Counted from the first letter of the stretch, positions 1-11,115 are shown. The stretch: 64,000 nucleotides of DNA from Ceratotherium simum simum (GCF_000283155.1 NW_004454181.1:20213792-20277791); one strand, 5' to 3'. Notes: a model not told the origin generated them from the letters alone. Made by a program: numbers and translations.

Positions 1-784
1 AACTTTGATATCAGACTAGCCAAAAAGATACAGCGCTCTGGTCTTAGTGACACAATTCTTACCTCGCTAGTGATTCTTGCAAAGAAAGATATAGAAGTCT
101 CATTCTTCCACAGAAGGGCTTGAGCAGAATTGAAGATGTGCAGCTCAGGGGAGACTTGATATATAATATCTGAAATCACTAGACATTTGAAAGTAGAAAT
201 GTCTTTCTCCTTTGAGTATTGCATCCTAACTGCCATCCAGAGATGATTTATATGTGCTCATCCTTATTACAGACTACACATAATAAAGGTATGATAGAAA
301 TCATATCTGCATAGATTCAGGCAGCTCTGGGAGAGAGGCCGCCAGTTTTGTTTGACAAGACACTCAATCAAGCAAAAAGGTTTAAAATATTCCAGGAGGA
401 TCTCACTGCCTGCTCACGACTGTATATTTTTATCCAGATAACAGAAATCCTAATTGAGCACAACATTAGTACTCATTTTTCCTAACTCCTTCTTGCAGTA
501 AGAAGCACCAAAGGAAAATTACAGAAATACTTTGCTTTTGTGGGCTAGGGTTATGAAGGAGAAGAGTTTTGTCATTTGGTTGTTCCCATAAACTCAGGCA
601 TTACCACTGGTTTGGGTGCTGCTAAGTAGAAAGTGAAGACTTCTGTGCATACCATACTCAGAAAGAAATATGCAAGGGGCTGAGTTTTTCCCTACGTTTT
701 TGAATCACTGGGTGAAACCTTTCCTTTGGGACATCTTCAGATGTTTAAATTCCTTTAAAAGTCTTCCTTGCACTTAGATTTACA
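1..784. other. No recognised feature (noncoding)
   Basis: No open frame of useful length and no repeat family that I can name. The sequence has ordinary AT-rich composition and no simple repeat. Treated as unique or too diverged noncoding DNA. Confidence 0.5.
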
Positions 785-1485
785 GCAGGGTCCTGACCAG
801 GGGGAGATGAATGAAACACTCAACCAGGTGCAAAATTTAAGGGGGCATAAAAGACTTAAGAATCAAAATAAATAAAATATATATATACAGTTTTTTTTTT
901 GATGAAGAAGATTCGCCCTGAGCTAACATCTGTTACCAATCCTCCTCTTTTTGCTTGAGGAAGATTGGCCCTGAGCTAACGTCTCTGCCAATCTCACTCT
1001 ATTTTGTACATGGTATGCCACCACAGCGTGGCTTGATGAGCAGCATGCAGGTCCGTGCCCAAGATCCGAACCTGCGAATCCTGGGCTGCCAAAGCAGAGC
1101 ACGCAAACTTAACCACTATGCCACCAGGCCGATCCCAAAATAAATAATACTTTAATGCAATAATTTTTAAAAATAGAAATGAATGCCAAAATTTCCATTG
1201 TGGAGAAAATATCCGAATTCTAAATAAAAACAGGAACCAAGTCTGCACTTTTACAATGCTGCCTCACTTGCTTCACCCTAACCCAGGCCCTGGCTCCAAA
1301 AAGATTTGCTTACAAAAACAAGTAGCTGGTCTGTAATCTTATTTTAATGATTTTATTTTTTTAAATATTGCATTAAAATGTTACTTACCTTAATCCCTGT
1401 GGTTTTTGGTGCCCCCTTAAGTTTTGCGTAGGAGGAAAATGCCTCACTCGCCTCACCCTAAGTCTCAGCTTCAAAATGTAGACAA
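785..1485. repeat. Foldback (long inverted repeat) ancient element
   Basis: The left end (about 796-866) and the right end (about 1392-1480) are inverted copies of each other. The segment at 830-855 matches the reverse complement of about 1402-1427 at roughly 22 of 26 positions, including the shared block TTAAGGGGGCA. Similarity continues outward (GAxTGAxxCA-type blocks) and inward to an AT-rich TTTAATGCAATA motif present in both arms. A second motif, GCCTCACTYGC followed by TCACCCTAA, occurs twice in the right half (about 1261 and 1441). This is the architecture of an old nonautonomous DNA transposon, but I cannot name the family. An ERE SINE (876-1135) later landed inside it. Outer ends are approximate. 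Confidence 0.55.
876..1135 (-). mobile_element. ERE SINE (tRNA-derived), antisense
   Basis: Reverse-complement ERE. From the left it shows a poly(T) tail at 891-900, two copies of the GAGGAAGATTGGCCCTGAGC body unit (one per line of the duplicated 3' part), then the tRNA-like head ending near 1135 with the B-box complement GGATCCGAACC in diverged form. A 12-bp direct repeat, CAAAATAAATAA, flanks it at 864-875 and 1136-1147 and is the probable target-site duplication. Divergence from the younger copies in this window suggests a middle-aged insertion. Any open frame crossing it is a by-product. Confidence 0.88.
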
Positions 1486-3735
1486 AGATGCTCCAAAACC
1501 CACAAGGAAACTCTAAAAAACCCAAATTTGCTCATTCAAATACCCCCTGATCACCACAGCATCCTATGGCATGAAACACCTTTACCCCAGACTAAAGGTG
1601 AGCAGAGGAGGTGAGGGGAGGGAACCATCATCTCAGCTCCTAAAAGAATCTCTTTTCCAGCCATTACAAGAGCTGACAGGTTGATAAAATGTTTAAAGGC
1701 ATAATGTTCAAACAGAGAAAAAAATTAAAAATGTAATAATAAAGTTAAATGTAACTGTTTTAAAGCATAATTCTTTTGAGAGACGAGTTTTATGTTGGAC
1801 CAGCATTTGAAGTGGCAGTAGTCATTATTAACGGGAACCTCCGAGAGAGAAGATTTAAATCACCAAAGTAATAAAAGCTGAACAAGGACTAGCACCTTGA
1901 AAGGCACTTGGAGAGAAGATTGCATACAAATGCAATTAAAACGATGCTTATAAAATACTAAGATGTTAATTGGGTTCAGTCCCAGAAGCCCCAGCAGTAC
2001 AGTATGTCAGAAGTTAGCTGGTTTGAAGTTTAAAAAGAGTAGTTTAATTTGTACACCTTGTCCTAATTACAGAGCTTTCTGCAGCCCACGTATCTGTATG
2101 GTTTATTGTAGCTTGGAGCTTTGTAAAACAAACACACACACCAGTTAATTGGGTTATTGCGATGGAAAATTGGGCTACAGAACAGCAACCTCTCTTGCTG
2201 GTGTGCCTTTACGGCTGGTAATGAACGCTCCAGCCACATCAGGGCACCCTGATTTGTAAGGTGTGCCGTTTACAGCTTGGTGATTCTGTTGGTCTGAGGA
2301 ATAGGAGGTGATGCCGTGAAAACAAAGAATCACACCAGATAATGTTCCCTCCCGACCACGCGCCCGCCCCAGCTGGCTTGTTTAGAACTTTTAGCACTGC
2401 CACCCGCCTCCCTGGTCCCTGCCCTTTCAAACATCCCAGCCTGTCTGCAGGCCACCTTCTCACATTAAAGCACTAACCCCCAGAATGGAGCAAGGTAGAG
2501 TGGCTCCTCCAGTAGCCCTGTTTTTAGAGCACCTGCAGGGAGACCTTGTGAGGTGGTGGTTTTTCTCCTAACCAGCAAATAAAGACGTAATGCTATCAAA
2601 ATAGGATCATTAAATTGGATTAGGAGTGAGAGTGGCTGAATCATTTTCCAGGAGTCCTATTGAAATGTGCTTCCCACGGTTGGGATTTGGGCCATTTCAT
2701 GCCTGGCACTGGCAAACTTCCATCATGATGGAGGCCATAAAGCTGTACATATCATGGGTTTACAGTCTCTCTCAGTCACTCTCCCCGTCCGCTCCTACCT
2801 CTAGCTGCTAAATGTGAATCCTAAATGATGTGAGATGAGAGTTTAGGACCTTTATTCCTATGCCAGCTAAATTATTCACCTCTGAGAAGTTCAGAGGTAG
2901 CAGGGGTAGCTACCATGGGGTAGCAGGCGGTCTGGAAAATAGCAAATGCAAGATCCCCAGGCCAGATCCCAGCTTGTCGAAAATACCGGAGATTGTCCTT
3001 GACCCCCTCAGTCTTTGATCATGAGTAAGAAAGAAATATCATCTCCCGCCAGCCGCCAGAGCAGTTTTGCACATGGAGTCCATGGTCCAGGCCAAGCCAG
3101 GGTAGCCAGCCCAAAGCAAACTTGGACGGTCAATGCCTGACTCCAACCCACACCCCCCGACCTGGGTGCAGAGGGACCTGGCTCCTCACAATTTAGAGGA
3201 AAGTAATCTGATAAACGAAGGCACCCGAAGGAGTTGATGTCTCAAAGTTTTCTCCAACCAAGAGTAATTGCAGTTTAAAAAAGAATTGCCATGGGTAGGC
3301 CATGCTTTACGCAGATCGAAGAAGGAAGGGCTTGGGAGCCAGGGCCCTCACACAAGAGCCCATTCATCATGCTGAGGACTTAAAAACTCTCTGGACATTG
3401 AGAATAAGCTTTTCAACATGTTGGGTGCTGTAAAGAATCTCGGAACACAAGGTCTCTCTTGTCAATGAGCTGACATTTGGGAGAGGCAAAGCCCACACCT
3501 GGCTCTCAGGTACAGGGCTGGTCTACAGGGTGAGTGGAGCAGGGACCAGTCACCACGGCAGCTTTGTGTGGTGTTAGGGTAATTATCTACACCAATAATC
3601 TCCCTGGACCTGAAAATTTGGAATTAAAAATGTTTACTTTGGGCTAATCAAAATCCTAAAGGGAAATTGCCCCCTGTCCCAGGGAAGCCTGGCCATGCTT
3701 ACTGCCACTTAGCTTCCGGCAGATGTGGAACAGAG
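1486..3735. other. Noncoding stretch, mostly repeat-free
   Basis: No named repeat and no plausible exon. The part at about 1780-2480 is low in recognisable repeats and contains a TTAATTGGGTTATTG segment (2145-2159) and a small CpG-containing patch (2356-2372) with a CGCCCGCCCC string. It is a modest candidate for conserved regulatory DNA. From 2480 to 3735 I see nothing specific. Confidence 0.35.
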
Positions 3736-3739
3736 GCTC

Positions 3740-3945
3740 AGCTGTGTGAGTAATCCTGGCCCACCACTCAGCAGCTGTGTGGCCTGGGGCACATTCCTTA
3801 ACCACTTTCTGCCTCAGTGTCCTCATCTGTAAGCCAAAGACAATTACATTACCTCCCTCCCAGGGTTGTTATGAGGATTCGAGGGGATAACACACTAAGA
3901 ACACTGCCTGGCACATAACAAGCACTAAATAAATATTACTTATTA
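3740..3945 (+). repeat. MIR SINE
   Basis: Classic MIR core in sense orientation: AGCTGTGTGGCCTGGGGCA, then CCTTAACC, CCTCAGTGTCCTCATCTGTA, CAGGGTTGTTATGAGGATT, and the 3' part CTGCCTGGCACATAACAAGC with AATAAATATTA. The spacing fits the family well. Old tRNA-derived retroposon, not coding. Confidence 0.85.
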
Positions 3946-4110
3946 TAGTTACTACTATTAATATTCTCCTTGCTCTACGGATGAGGAACTGAGGCTCAGA
4001 GAAGTTGAGTTATAGGCTCAAGGTCACACATACAAACACACACGTGGAGGAGCAAAAATACACATTCAAACCCCAGAATTCTTACCCCAAGGCCCAAGAT
4101 CTTAATCATC
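3946..4110 (-). repeat. MIR SINE, antisense
   Basis: Reverse MIR core: GATGAGGAACTGAGGCTCAG, AGAAGTTGAG and AAGGTCACAC, then CAAACCCCAGAATTCTTACC. It directly follows a sense MIR, so the two form a tail-to-tail pair of about 370 bp. Confidence 0.8.
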
Positions 4111-5458
4111 ATAGAGGGCAAGTCTGGTAGGACACTCCCTCACATCTCAGGACTCATTTACTCTATCTGGGTCTTTTCCAGTCCATAATCTGGAAGAAAA
4201 GAGGGAAATGGGGACATTTGAGAACACTGTGGTGCCTGAAACAGGGCACATCTGAAGGGAAAGAAAAATTGTACATCTGAGAATCCCAGGTAACCACCGA
4301 CACAACACCCATTTCACAATTTCACCCAGATGGGTCCCAACCCTGGGAGTCAGACTTTAGGACAGCACCAAGGAGAAATTCCTGCAGTGCAGAGCTGCTA
4401 TGTTTTCTGCCTAAAACTGACTTTGAGGTTGTATTAAGAAGCAAGAAAACATCAGCAAATCCAGCCTCCCCAGCTCCAAAATGCCCGCAGCAGGCAGGTT
4501 ATTATTATTATTTATTATTTGTTGATGGATATTCAAAGACATCAGTCAGGTCCTCCCTCAGGCTGGGAAGCCGAGGAGCAACAGGCACTGGAAATCTCGC
4601 GCTTGGCTCCCAGAGCTGCTCGGGAACTGAGAGTTATTAAAGTACATTTTGCTATTGCTATCTGCTCTGCAGGGTGCTTGACCCTACATCTGACTTCAGG
4701 CTTCTGCTGTCCCTGCAGCACAGGCAACAGAAAGTTGTACAAATTGCAAAGAAGGACTCCAGGGATGGGGCAGGAGGAACTGGCGGGAAGGAAAAGGATG
4801 CTAGGGCTTGTTGAAATGGAGATTTCGTACCCTTGTTTTGTACCCTCTCTGCCTTAACCTTTCATTACTCCATAACCACTGGACTCAGCGAGACCAGAAG
4901 ATGAAAAAGTTGCCCAAGGAAGGATGGATGGAGCTGTCAATGGCAACAAAAGTCCATGTAATAAAAGAAGAGTCACTTGCCACATCATGTCACAAGGGTG
5001 AATACTGACCATATCCCTCACTGGAGGCTTTTGAACTCTTTTTGACCTTGACTATGACCTACAGCAAGAAATACATTTTACAACATGCCCCAGTCCCCCC
5101 ACACACACACTCATAAGTGAAACAAAATTTTCACTGAAACAATACCCACCTTTACCACTGAGGATGCCCTCTGATACTTTCTATAATCTTTTAATTCTTT
5201 TTTTTTTGTTTAATCTTGGTGAAGACCCACAAAATTAACTTCATACCTACCTTAGGCCTTGGAAATAAGAAGCCTCTGAGAATGAAATCAGGGAACCAAC
5301 ATTTTTGACATTTTGGCATCCCGACGATTCTCTCACACACCAAACTATGCCTTGGACCCTCAGCTGCCCCAACTTGGCTTCTCAAGCAAGTATTGAAATC
5401 ATCCAGGAATTCTCAATGTCTGGAGGTGGCCAGCTCCATAATGCCTAGTCTTGGTCTG
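4111..5458. other. Noncoding stretch with ATT microsatellite
   Basis: No exon or named interspersed repeat recognised. A short (ATT)n-like tract lies at 4500-4519, and an A/C run (CCCCCCACACACACAC) at about 5095-5110. The open frame over 4519-4857 has no recognisable protein signature and crosses ordinary noncoding sequence, so it is not called as a gene. Confidence 0.4.
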
Positions 5459-5952
5459 TGATGGTTAATTTTATGTGTCAATTTGGCTAGGCTGTGGTGC
5501 CCAGTTGTTTGGTCAACACTAGTCTAGATGTTGCTGTGAAGATATTTTGTAGATGTGATTAACTTTCACAATCAGCTGGCTTAAAGTAAAGCAGATTACA
5601 CTCTATAATGTGAGTGGGCCTCATCCAATCAGTTGAGGGCCTTAAAAGCAAAGACTGAGGTTTCCCAAAGAAGAAATTCTGCCTTGAGACTATAACAGAG
5701 ATCCTGCCCGAGCAGCCATCCTGCCAACCTGCCCTACATATTACAGACTTGCCAGCCCTCACAATTGCATAAGCCAACTCCTTAAAATAAATCTCTTCTT
5801 ATGTATATTGTGTGTATATATATACATGCATGTATACGTAGGCATATATATATATATATATATGTACACACACACAAATATATGCATATACATAAAACTC
5901 CTATTTGTTCCTCCTAGTGGTTCTGTTTCTTTGGAGAATCCTAACTGGATAT
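5459..5952 (+). repeat. Ancient LTR-like interspersed repeat (unnamed)
   Basis: Starts TGATGGTTAATTTTATGTGT and ends with GGTTCTGTTTC, TTGGAGAATCCTAACTGG. It contains GGGCCTCATCCAATCAGTTG and, near its 3' end, an AATAAA at about 5786. I know this arrangement from a very common mammalian repeat whose end is normally interrupted by a microsatellite. TG at the start and a polyadenylation signal near the end suggest a solo LTR, but I cannot name the family. The microsatellite at 5806-5890 lies inside it. Confidence 0.6.
5806..5890. repeat. TA/TG/CA compound microsatellite
   Basis: Alternating pyrimidine-purine run made of GTGTGTATATATATAC, an (AT)n block around 5845-5863 and a (AC)n block around 5867-5876. 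It sits just after the AATAAA of the surrounding LTR-like repeat, where this family often carries simple repeats. Likely length-polymorphic. Confidence 0.85.
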
Positions 5953-6009
5953 AAGGTCTAAAGTCACATTTACTATTAAATAAACTTCTTAATATAAAAA
6001 AGAGAATGT

Positions 6010-6475
6010 TTACTCTAGCCACACAGTGGAAATTAAAACCAAAGGGGAGGAAGAGTGGATTCAGAGAGACATGGTAAGACACTGGTAACCTAGGTGAGAA
6101 ACAAGTATCTGAGCTTGGGTAGTGGGAATAGAGAGAAGAGCGTGTGTTCCTGAGACATTTATAAGCCACATTCCATGGGAATTAACGGTTAATTTGTTAA
6201 GGAGGTTGAAGGAGAAGAAGGAGTACAGAATGACACCCAGGGCTTTGGCTTGGCTTGGTGAGTACAAATATAAAATAGAGTGAGCAGTTTGAGGAGGAAA
6301 GATGATGAACTGAAATTTATACATATTACATTTGTGATGTGTGCAAAAACCTGCAGGTAAAGGTACCTAGTAGGTAGCTGCATACGTGTGTCTAGAGCTT
6401 AGAATCAGACCCAATCCAGAGAGAGAGATTTTAGAGTCATTCACATTTAAGTAGTATTTGAAGACATAGGGGTAG
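6010..6475 (-). repeat. L2 LINE, antisense internal part
   Basis: Matches the reverse strand of the L2 3' half, with landmarks such as AGAATGACACCCAGGGCTTT, AAAGATGATGAACTGAAATT and GTCATTCACATTTAAGTAG in the expected order. Diverged, with indels. Boundaries approximate. Confidence 0.55.
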
Positions 6476-6479
6476 ATAT

Positions 6480-6503
6480 ATTAGTTAAGACATTAGTTAA
6501 GAC
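6480..6503 (+). repeat. Tandem duplication of a 12-mer
   Basis: ATTAGTTAAGAC occurs twice, head to tail, with no mismatch (6480-6491 and 6492-6503). Probably a replication-slippage duplication. Confidence 0.9.
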
Positions 6504-6814
6504 ACAAACTGTCTGGACCAAAAAAATGAGGAAGTGGTATTTATTGGCTCATATGTCTAAAAAGTGCAAGAATATGCTGGCATTAGATACAGCTGGGTAA
6601 AAATGTACAAATGCCCAAATGTCACCACCAGGAATCAGTCTCTCTCCATTTCTTATCTTAGTGTTTCTCTCCCTTCAAGGTGGGAAAATGAACACCAGCA
6701 CCTCCAGGCTGACATCCTACAAGTTTAGTAACCTCCACGAAAGAAGGCCATCTCTTTCCAAACAGATCCGGCAAAAGTTCCAGGGCTGCGAGTCTGGGCT
6801 GTTCCTACAGCTCT
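6504..6814. repeat. Possible ancient DNA-transposon-like repeat
   Basis: Contains GTATTTATTGGCTCATAT, AATGTCACCACCAGGAATC, CACCTCCAGGCTGACATCCT and AAAAGTTCCAGGGCTG. I recognise this order from a dispersed mammalian repeat but cannot name it with confidence. The overlapping open frame (6619-6852) has no protein signature. Confidence 0.4.
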
Positions 6815-7142
6815 TATGTGGCTTGCTTCTCCTCATTCAGGTCTTGGCTTAAATGTCAATTTCTAGAGAAGACCTTCCCGTCCACACTTTCTAAGATAGC
6901 TCCCTACCTCAATCACTCATTTCATCTTTATTCTAGCTTATTTTAAAGCACTTATCACTATCTGATATTATCTTGTTACTTAATTTATGCATTTAATTAT
7001 TTGTTTATTATCTATCTTCACAACTAGAAGATAAACTCCATGAGCACTGAGACTATTTTGGTTCCATTCACCTTGTGGATCCCCAGTCTCAAAAACAGTA
7101 CCTCCTGGCACATATTAGGTGCTTAATAAATATGTGTTGAAT
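6815..7142 (+). repeat. L2 LINE 3' end
   Basis: Sense L2 tail: CTCATTCAGGTCTTGGCTTA, AATGTCA, GAAGACCTTCCCG, then TTATTATCTATCTTCACAAC, AAACTCCATGAGCA and the terminal CCTGGCACATATTAGGTGCT with TTAATAAATATGTGTTGAAT. The 3' end of the element is well preserved. Confidence 0.8.
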
Positions 7143-7419
7143 TAATAGGTTCTGACCATGGTGGGATTTCATTTACACCAATGAAATGCTACCAACCATG
7201 GCTTTTTCCCCCTGAATGTTGATTGTTAAACATTTACCAGCACACCAGAATCACGTATACTGAGAGTGGCAGTGTTTTGTTGTTTCCAGCAAAATAAATC
7301 AATTTGATTTTACTAAAGGAAGAGTGAAATGGACAATGGGAGGGCAAAACAGCAGATGGCCACTGTAATAAAGTTGACCAGGAGGAGTCCATAAACCAAG
7401 AATAGAGATATATGAAAGA

Positions 7420-7615
7420 TAAAACCTTGTAAGACACCAACATTTAAAGTAAAAGTGGATGAAGAAGAACCCACAGAGCATATATTGAGAAGGAGCAACC
7501 AGAAATAACAAAATCAAGTCATTGTAGTGTCACTGAAGTCAAAGAAAAGTTGAATTCCCAAGAAGAAGAAATAGTCCATTCTGTCTTATGCTGCAGAGAT
7601 CAAAGTAGCCTAAGA
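7420..7615 (-). repeat. L2 LINE, antisense internal part
   Basis: Reverse L2 landmarks in order: AAGACACCAACATTTAAAG, GAGAAGGAGCAACCAGAAAT and TCATTGTAGTGTCACTGAAG. Short and diverged. Nothing recognised in 7143-7419. Confidence 0.5.
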
Positions 7616-8145
7616 TAGTAGTTAAAAGCTAGGGTCTTTATTTGATTGATGAGATGGAAATCCCCTTTTCTCTATTGGTTAGAATTAATGCATCAAAAGT
7701 CACTGAATACATGGCACCTATCTCTTTTTCTCAACTGTTGAGGTTCTCTGTGCCTACAGTATAAGCAGGGACCTGTACTTTATGCGGTTCATTGGGGTAC
7801 CATTAGCACAACAGACCCTACTCTCTCCTTGGGTGATATCACCTTCAAAGTCCCAACTTGGGAATGAAAGAGGGAGGTAACTGTTGATGCTATGGAAGGA
7901 GTTCCATACTAAGTTTCCAAACTAAATTTCCAGCTTAGGCTGAAGACCATGGTTAATTTTGCCCTTTGGGTTATTTGGTTTCTGCAGAACTACTCAGTTG
8001 AGAAAGAAGAGAGTTACTTGACTCAGGGCTGAGTTTGCCAATTGCTTCCTGTTTGCATGCTCCATCTCCCCACCTAGATTCCAAGAGTCTGATCAAGAAC
8101 CATAAATATCACTCACATAGGAGACAAGACCTAGGTCACAGGTTC
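7616..8145. other. No recognised feature
   Basis: No exon, named repeat or simple repeat seen. A small overlap of direct words occurs at 7900-7930 (repeated ACTAAGTTTCC/ACTAAATTTCC), too short to name. Confidence 0.4.
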
Positions 8146-8149
8146 CAAA

Positions 8150-8295
8150 ACACAGACTTAACACTATGCTCTGTGATCCTACTTAAGCCACTGAACTGTT
8201 CTGAGCCTCTGTTTTCTCTTCTATAAGAATAAGAAGGATTGAATTACACCATTTTAAATGTATCTTCCAGCTCTAAACTTCTGTTTCTGTATTTT
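8150..8295 (+). repeat. MIR-like SINE fragment
   Basis: TCTGTGATCCTACTTAAGCC, ACTGAAC, CTGAGCCTCTGTTTTCTC, then ATTGAATTAC and TATCTTCCAGCTCTAAACT. This matches the MIR-family variant whose 3' part reads CTTCCAGCTCTAA. Moderate divergence. Confidence 0.65.
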
Positions 8296-8689
8296 GAACA
8301 ACTACTCTATCCTGAGTATCTACCAATATGTGAAGTGCTCCAGTAAATATCTGCTGAAGGATTGAAGCTTGAAGAAGCAATATATTACCTAGCCATCATA
8401 TTAGTACCAGAAAGGAATGGGTGGGGGAAAACATAAGGTAAGCTACAACCAAGAAAATTAACATCAGACCATAGCTTTGTAATTCATGGATTCAGAATAA
8501 GAGCACTCTGTCTTGGCCCCCATCTGTAAATGGTTTATTACTGTAAATTCTAGAAGGCCCTCATATATCAGTCTCATTTACATCACGACCCTACCCCATG
8601 CACAGTGTTGCAGCAAAGCAACAAAATGTTCCTTCCTTGCCTTCAGCATTTCACTGGCCACAATTCTCACTGAAATGGACCCCATCACT

Positions 8690-8960
8690 GGTATTTGGCT
8701 AAATTAAAGAGACGATTTATATCAATTAGGGCTCTTTGGTAGCAAGCAACAGAAACTGACTTACAGAGATAAAAAAGCAATTTTTGTAAGTCTACTGTGC
8801 AGTTTGCAGAATAAAAGGAAGAGCTTAACCAAGCACAAGGACAAGAACCAGGCAGCTCAGGGATATGAGTCACTCACGATATTTTCTCAAGCACATTGCT
8901 ATCAGATGGCTCAGCTTCCTTCTGAATCTAAGAATCGCTGCTCAAAATTCAAATGCTGGG
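8690..8960. repeat. Possible ancient repeat (unnamed)
   Basis: Opens with ATCAATTAGGGCTCTTTGGT, AGCAAGCAACAGAAACTGAC, a signature I know from an old dispersed repeat. The rest is diverged. The open frame across 8804-9088 has no recognisable domain. Confidence 0.35.
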
Positions 8961-9035
8961 AGAAAAAGCTGATTGGCCTGTTCTGCATCCTATACTTAAC
9001 CCTGGGATCAAAGACCAGTGATTCTTTTCAGAAGA

Positions 9036-9255
9036 ATGATGTATATACAATGCATGCATATGCGTGTATATGCATGTATGTGGTATAAGTGTACATGAAT
9101 ATGTACGAGTGTGTGGCATGTGTGTATGTGCATATTGATGTGTGAATATGTATCTACATCTATACATGGTATGTGTGTATGAGTCTATATATGTGAGATT
9201 GTTTGTGAGTGTGTATGTGTATTGTGTGTTTATACATACATGTGTCTGCGCACAT
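9036..9255. repeat. TG/TATG-rich low-complexity tract
   Basis: About 220 bp of imperfect alternating purine-pyrimidine sequence built from GTGTATGTG, TGCATG and TATATG words. The antisense open frame here encodes only a biased H/T/Y string and is an artefact of the repeat. Likely unstable in length. Confidence 0.85.
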
Positions 9256-9339
9256 GTGCAGGGGAAGAACACGCTGGGAAGATAAAATCCATCGTATCAG
9301 ATATTTTTTGGTCAGGTCTCTAAGATGTTTTTGAATTCC

Positions 9340-9535
9340 AGTAACATTCTCAACCAGCTATGTAACCAGCTATATAACCTATTATCTCTAAGCTTTAGTT
9401 ACTCCCCTCTATAAAATGGGAACATTAATACTTACCTTTCAGGGTTGCTCTAAGGATAAAAAAAGACAATGTATGTATGCAATAGCAGTAAGACTGACAC
9501 AATAACCTCAATAAATAGGAGTTAATATTCTTATT
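9340..9535 (+). repeat. MIR SINE
   Basis: Diverged MIR with the expected order: TAACCTATTATCTCTAAGCT, CCTCTATAAAATGGGAA, TTTCAGGGTTGCTCTAAGG and a terminal CCTCAATAAATAGG. Confidence 0.7.
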
Positions 9536-9689
9536 ATCTTATTATCTCTGAGATAGGCTATGATGATCATAAATAGGTCAAAATCAAGTCAAAAAAAGTT
9601 CTATTCAATCTCATTCTTTCTGCCCCAAGAGTATCCACATCGGCAAAGTCACTCTTGTCCCCATCCCCAGGAGGCTACTCTCTCATTTC

Positions 9690-9860
9690 AACTCAGGGGC
9701 TTTGCTAATGTGCTTCTTTCCACCTAGAATATCCTCCTTTCCTGCAATCTCACTCCAAAATTCTCCTACTCCCTTAGAGCTGAGCGTCAACCCACTGTCC
9801 CCATTAAGCCCTCGTGGACCACTCTAGACTGCCTCAATCTTCTGCTCCTCTGAGTGACAA
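9690..9860 (+). repeat. L2 LINE fragment
   Basis: Sense L2 words: ACTCAGGGGCTTTGCTAATG, TTCCACCTAGAATATCCT, CTCCTACTCC and AAGCCCTCGTGGACCACTC. Sequence to about 10200 may be further diverged L2, but I cannot mark it clearly. Confidence 0.6.
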
Positions 9861-10329
9861 CAACCCTTACAGGAGAGATGATGACTAGATCCAATGGTTG
9901 TGTCTACCTAGGATGTTGTGTTGCGAAGGATTCTGAGACTGAGACCACATCCAGAATCAGTAGGAAGCAGTGCCCTAAAGAATTAGTGTCTGACATGGGG
10001 TGCAGGAAGTAGGTGCTGTGAGCTACCCGGCACATGGCTGGGATGCCGGCCCTGTTAGTCTTTGATTGCACAATATGTTGTACTGTTCCCTAAATGTTTC
10101 CCGTGTACTCCTCCCTTGAAACCATGGACCCCATCTCATACTTTTTATTCATGCCCCACTCTAACTAGCGTGGTGTTGAGCACAAGGCAGGAGATCAATC
10201 AAGGCCGGTGGGAGGATTAATTCATTCCTTGACTGGTAGCCAAAAAGCATGAGGTCATGTACTACAAACTCAGAGCATCTGGGGACAATGAGCAAATGCA
10301 ATCTCACAACCTTCCCAGCAGGGAACATG

Positions 10330-10575
10330 GGGACAGTGGCGAAATCATGGTTTTTTGAGTCAGACAAAACTGGGTTAGACTCCAGTCCACCTGTTAACTG
10401 GGTGGCCTAATGGCCGGGTCATGTAACCACACGAAATCTGTGTCCCTGTCCAAAAAGAACGGGGCTAATAACATCCACGTTGCAGGGTCATTGAGAGGAT
10501 TAGAAAAGATCACATATAAAAAGCTTGGCTCAGTTCTGGGCAGAGAAGAAGCATTCAGTATATCTGAGTTTCATT
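10330..10575 (+). repeat. MIR SINE
   Basis: GAGTCAGACAAAACTGGGTT, then TTAACTGGGTGGCC, GTGTCCCTGTCC, GGGGCTAATAAC, TTGCAGGGTCATTGAGAGGA and the 3' part AAGCATTCAGTA, all in MIR order. Core diverged. Confidence 0.7.
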
Positions 10576-11115
10576 TAAGATACGAGTAATGAATTTGAAA
10601 AGAATTCAGAAAGCACTAATAACATCATCACTGTCGTTGTCATCATCGTATGGCAATCTGGTTTCCCAGGAAGATAGTCCACACCAACTCCTCCTTTGGT
10701 CACACCTTTGCGTGACATTTGTGAGGAAGCCCCTCTTCTCCTCCCACTTGGTCTCCTGCATGCCCCGCCAGGAAATGCTCTGTGCTCTCGCTGCACCCTT
10801 CCCAGGTAATTTGGAGCTCTTTCCACTAGCACAATAGGCTCTCTTCATGCAGGAGGAGTGGGGGCTGGAGAGTTCAAACATGTTTTCCGGTGAATCAAGC
10901 CTGTATTTCTCAGGTGGGAGCTAACCATACTAAGTATGGAACATCAGCCAGGATCAACAGAGACGCTGGATTACACTTGCTTATGTAATTTTCTGGGGAA
11001 ATCCAGGACATTAACATCACTAACCACCGGGCATCAGTTGAAATAGTGCCTCCTTTTAGAGCCAAAAGTCAAACTATGATAAACCATACATTCCAAACCG
11101 CAGATGAAGCATTTA
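10576..11115. other. No recognised feature
   Basis: Overlapping short open frames on both strands (about 10575-10881) have no shared domain or codon pattern and look like chance. No named repeat seen. Confidence 0.4.

Noticed and set aside
5759..6169. 136-codon antisense open frame
   Set aside because: Covers the TA/CA microsatellite and an L2 fragment; the tyrosine/isoleucine run is the repeat translated.
9036..9255. CRISPR-like or minisatellite array
   Set aside because: Words are irregular GT/AT strings without a fixed repeat unit or spacers; it is low-complexity sequence in a mammalian genome.
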